DNA of 64,000 bases from Branchiostoma floridae. Taxonomy: Eukaryota; Chordata; Leptocardii; Amphioxiformes; Branchiostomatidae. Below the pieces are notes generated by a model. That model saw only the letters and a list, made by a program, of their open reading frames with translations. It was not told where the DNA came from and searched no databases. Positions within the stretch are counted from its first letter, which is position 1. Every line of letters begins with the position of its first letter. Positions 59,919 through 64,000 of this stretch are shown in pieces. The stretch is taken from assembly GCF_000003815.2 (NCBI RefSeq), contig NC_049981.1:25843836-25907835 (forward strand). The letters run 5' to 3'. Both the position numbers and the translations under genes were made by a program.

Positions 59919-61120
59919 TGTTGGCTCAGTAACATCCTTGCACAGTGAGCTCCTTACATGATAACTTTATTGCAAGTATAAATGTGTAATAAAACGTACA
60001 TGTCATGATATAAGCGACACAATGCGTTTAATATGTTAGACTTTTCTTCTGTTGTGTCAGTACAAATACCAAATACGTCCACGTATTTAAAAACAACAAC
60101 AGATATCTGTATGTGGTTGGGTCGCAAACTGTGTCGCCCAACTAGCTTGCCTTCATGCCATTTTTGGCGCTCGGCTTCTTGGAAAGAGCCCCGCAGTTCA
60201 GGGGAGGTGACGTCACGGCCCATTGTTCGCGGGAATACCTAGTCTACTTACAGCTGAGCGCTTCATGGTGTTTCCAATCCGCCCTGTGTTTAATAGTCAG
60301 TGCACACAGGTGATTTTTTGCGGGTTGACAATGATATAGACAGGCCGTCTGAAAAGATTAGCAGATTGGATTGGCTGACAGAAAACGCGCTATGTTTTGA
60401 TAGCAATGAACTTAAAAAGTTTTACTCCTTGTCATGGTTATACCTGGCTAGGCTATCCCATATCCCCCATCCACAAAAATTGTTTGAGTCAGAAGCGGTC
60501 TTTATTAGCAGCAAATAATCCGCTGATTCGTTCAATCACTCCAAAATCGTTGAGTGAAATTTAGATACTAAACGGGCATGAAGTTACCGGGTGACATTGC
60601 TGTACTTCATTCAGACCCAGTAATCTCTAAACTGTTCCAAAACATTTATTTCATTTGTGCATCTGTCTTCTCTGTGCTACCAAAATATTGATTTTTAATA
60701 CTATAAAGCACGATAAAATGTACATATTGAACAGCTTATAATTACACTAATTGGAACACCGTAATAATAGAGAACACAGTCTCTCTTTTGTCTATGGTTT
60801 GGTTTAAAATAATATAAGCGCATATAATTTCATTCATTAACAGTGGGACCGTGCTATATTACCGGTTCACATATTTCGCACATACAGCTCCTTAGCGTTT
60901 ATTTCTATCTATGCCATTTTGATATACCATAAGCCAGGCCTTACCTCCGTCCGTGCATCTGTTGCCCCACCGCGCGCCCAGGGTGTTGTGACCGTTCCTG
61001 CCCTGTGCACCGGCATTTCTCAGTAATCGCACGGGGAAACACAACCGGAAGTTCTACCTGCCGGAGGGGTGAAAGGTCATCGTCCTCGGCCCACCTGTTA
61101 GTCAGGTTAGTAGCGCGTTG
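59919..61120. other. Intergenic; no gene seen
   Basis: AT-rich in the middle (60530-60900), moderately GC-rich near 60940-61110 without a usable frame. Confidence 0.4.
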
Positions 61121-61430
61121 TGGTCTCCAAGCAGAAGTTGTGGGAGGCTAAATCTTTACGTTCTCATACCAAAAGCATCAAATCATCCATACATGACTAT
61201 ATTGTAGCTCATGACTGAAAAAAAAGATTTTGTAGTAAATTAGCATTCAAAGCATGTTGTGTATATTGTTGCTTGATAACTGTTGTCATATAAAGTGATT
61301 GCACCATGTGCAATTGTCGAGCAATAGAGCTTATTCCTTCACTCTCTGTCATAATGATAAGGAAAGAACAGCCATGCAATAGGCCGACAACTTGTCATAA
61401 GGCATCCAATGGTCAAGCAGATGTTGGAGT
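61121..61430. mobile_element. Fragmentary CTCCAAGCAG-family sequence
   Basis: TCTCCAAGCAGAAGTTGTGG at 61125 resembles the family end (compare 10528). A 24-base block TTTACGTTCTCATACCAAAA+GCAT at 61155-61178 recurs exactly at 61647-61670 next to the TA run. A right-end partner is not clear. Confidence 0.45.
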
Positions 61431-61603
61431 GAAAAAAAAACCGATGCGATAATGTTTTCTGAGTGACGACCCATTCCGGGTATCCCTGGCTGTCCCTAAC
61501 CCTATGGAACTTCGGAAGCAGATGAACAGTTGATTAAAAGGCTGCTATGGGAAAACTTATGATGTTCGCGCGCATCTTTAACCTACTCAAAACGTACAAG
61601 ATA

Positions 61604-61646
<43 letters not shown>
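61604..61646. repeat. (TA)n microsatellite
   Basis: An almost pure TA run of about 21 units, directly followed by the 24-base block also present at 61155. Confidence 0.93.
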
Positions 61647-61650
<4 letters not shown>

Positions 61651-61670
61651 CGTTCTCATACCAAAAGCAT

Positions 61671-64000
61671 GAGAAAGGCTCACAAAGGGGTTTAAAATAT
61701 ATCAAAATGGCATAGATAGATCTTCCCTTCGTTTCAGATATATCTCTCAGATATTCTCTCGAAAACAGTTTCCGAACAAAACCAAAGGATATCATTAGGT
61801 TATAACTTGTCTTACATGTGTGTTTACAATTTACCGATTCACCAGGTGGGTGTACGTGGGTACCATGTGGGTGGAAGTACGTGCACTGCACGAAATCAAT
61901 AATTTCCAGGTGTTTCAAGGGAATTACACACCTGTGAAATGTTCTGTGTCCTGGCTGTGTACATGACTTTCCTGGTTCGGCGTGTAATGTCCTTGTTTTT
62001 TTCTTACATACCTGGACTCGCGCTTGTGCAGGAATTTCTAGGACCCTTACACCAGACGTGTAGGGGAAATAGGCAGACAAAGGCGTGGCGGCGCCTATTC
62101 TCAAAGCCAAGCTTGGGTCGCGGGTTTACTGTTTACGGCAACTACTACCCCTGCAACCCAACCCAGCCTAGGCTATGCTTGGACAATTAATAAGCAATGA
62201 GGTTTACATTTTAAACACAAAATAAGGGGGAGTGTCGGGGGGTATTGAATGGTTGGTATGTCTACCCGTGACATCGTCTGACAGAACAAAGTGGAACAAA
62301 ATACAACTATAAAAAGAAACGACATCCACATTTTTAGGAATACAATCAAGGTCAGAAAGAAAGGTCTACAAAATACTAAAAAAACAATCATAATTAATGA
62401 ATCTGTGATTTGTTTGGCCCGATATTTCCAACTTATTTGGAAATCCTACGGTCGGCGCGTATTGAACGGGCCATTCATATTCATTTCTACATGTCGGAAA
62501 GAAATAAATGCTAGGGATAGATCTTGGCTTATAAATAGGAAAGTATGTCTTAAACCAAGGAGGTTTCAACTTCCTTGCTTAAACAAACTCGTCATTTTCA
62601 TTACATAAACAGCAGTTCGTTAGCCGGATGTGTATTGCATCGTCTAGCGCAGACAAAGGCCACAAACACCCAGCGTTCATTGAATCATTCTTATTTCTTC
62701 TTTAATCATTTTGCACTCACACTGAGATTCTGTTTCAACATACATAAATCTGAACTGCTGCAATAGACTTCTGCGTGTATCGCGATAATCAGTTACGTGA
62801 TCTGCCCCCTTTGTATGAAGAGCTAGGAAAATAAACTAAACAAAGAAGTTTAATTTGGAAATTCGTAAACTAGTGTTGTACGATGTTTTTATAGAGTGCC
62901 TGTCGCGTCATAGCGAGGAAGTTGAACTGAAACGACGTTGGACATAGGGAAAACGTAGGACTGCGATCTGATTTATGGGCAGCTTTTTGTCAAAAGAATA
63001 GAGAGAACACGGGACAAAATACAGTCCATTTTCTTGGTTACTGTCTCTAACTTTGGCTACTGTCGACGCACAAACTGAGTGAAATGATCTATGTAAAGAT
63101 ATAACCTCCTTGACTCGATGTACTAATTTTTTGTCCCGGGTTATGTTCTTGATTGTACAAACTAAATGACAACGTTGAACGTTAAATTTCTACCGATGTT
63201 TCAAGCTGTTGATAATCACAGCGGCATGTTTCACATCTTTCTAGGTAGGTATTGTTTTACTGTGAAGTGAAATACGGGTAATCAGGCAGCTCAAACAACC
63301 TCCTTGACGTGATTGTAACAATAGACATCATGGCTGGTACTAGCGGTAGTTCACAGCTCTTTGTGTCTGTGCCCATGCAAATTCTTCAGAAAAAGCCAAT
63401 AGAATTTCTCCTCGCACAATTATAGGGTCAAACCTTCGGCCAATCAACGTGCCAGTCACAATTTTCAAATTCTTCAGTTGAGTTGGTATTGTGAATTCTG
63501 CGTCTTTGCGTGTGGATGTGCGTTCTTGCTGTCCAAGTGTGTCTATATACCAGGGTGCGTTATCTGATGGTACCGAGGAACATTGGTCATTATTTTACAT
63601 CAGCAAGGAGTTTCTACTCAAGATCGCGGAACAGGACGACAGGACGTCAGCTGCAACTAATAATAACAGGACCACCGTCGGGCCAAAGTTCTCTCCCATG
63701 GCTTCAAGGATCAAGGAATTTCCGTATACAACTGTAGCGATGATATTGCAGTCGGCATTTGACTTTGCTTTCGACGGAAATAGTGCGGAGGAATATCGAA
63801 ACGGCTCTCATGTTTGGGTAGCGAAACCACCCTCATCTAGGAACGACAACTGTATCACCTAGACTCCCTTGCAGTCTTCGGAACGGGGCTGTTTTTTGGG
63901 GGGGCGTTGTTCCGCGATTTTCAACGTTGACTAGTCGACTATGTTCTTTTGTTTCGGGAAAGGGAGTTTGCCGTGAAAGGGAGTTTGCTGTGGAAATGAG
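61671..64000. other. Right end of the window; no gene supported
   Basis: Frames at 61939-62190, 62291-62608 and 63491-63862 (123 codons) show no domain, transmembrane or splice support. CCTCCTTGAC recurs near 63106 and 63298. The last 100 bases repeat GGGAGTTTGC. Confidence 0.4.

Noticed and set aside
63491-63862. 123-codon plus-strand frame near the window end
   Set aside because: No recognisable motif; composition is compatible with chance.

Overview
The window looks like nuclear DNA from a lancelet (Branchiostoma). It has about 60 kb of AT-leaning, gene-poor sequence, genes with short exons and long introns, one intronless rhodopsin-class receptor, a C2H2 array of the CDYAA finger style that is abundant in lancelets, and many MITEs and LINE/SINE fragments. 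Two runs of N mark a draft assembly. The species is inferred from style only; no search was run.

Three protein-coding genes are well supported. (1) An intronless somatostatin/allatostatin-C-type GPCR lies on the minus strand (1600-2769, 389 aa). (2) A seven-exon gene lies on the plus strand from 20160 to 32235. I assembled it by hand from splice sites; all junction phases agree and give a 319-aa product. It begins with an hnRNP C/RALY-type RRM and ends with two zinc modules resembling the first two of BCL11-family proteins, with a proline run and an AT-hook-like core between. (3) A multi-C2H2 gene lies on the minus strand (58591 to 56808), interrupted by a 194-N gap and an apparent one-base frameshift at the gap edge. 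One further short exon (13634-13747, minus) is a weak candidate.

Layout: 1-2.8 kb, a MITE and the GPCR; 2.8-20 kb, intergenic DNA with a LINE tail, a 22-bp minisatellite, a large hairpin, CA repeats, a perfect 3x36-bp repeat and MITEs; 20.2-32.9 kb, the RRM/zinc-module gene, whose 9-kb first intron holds a LINE fragment, a tRNA-derived SINE and simple repeats; 33-56 kb, a gene desert with LINE remnants, two hAT-like elements with clean 8-bp target duplications, and a 2-kb composite satellite (51.2-53.2 kb); 56.2-58.6 kb, gap, MITE and the zinc-finger gene; 58.6-64 kb, MITEs and unannotated DNA.

The three genes show no operon-like or pathway link. The most interesting item is the RRM plus BCL11-like zinc-module architecture. 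The best-supported mobile-element results are the exact target-site duplications of five non-autonomous DNA elements.
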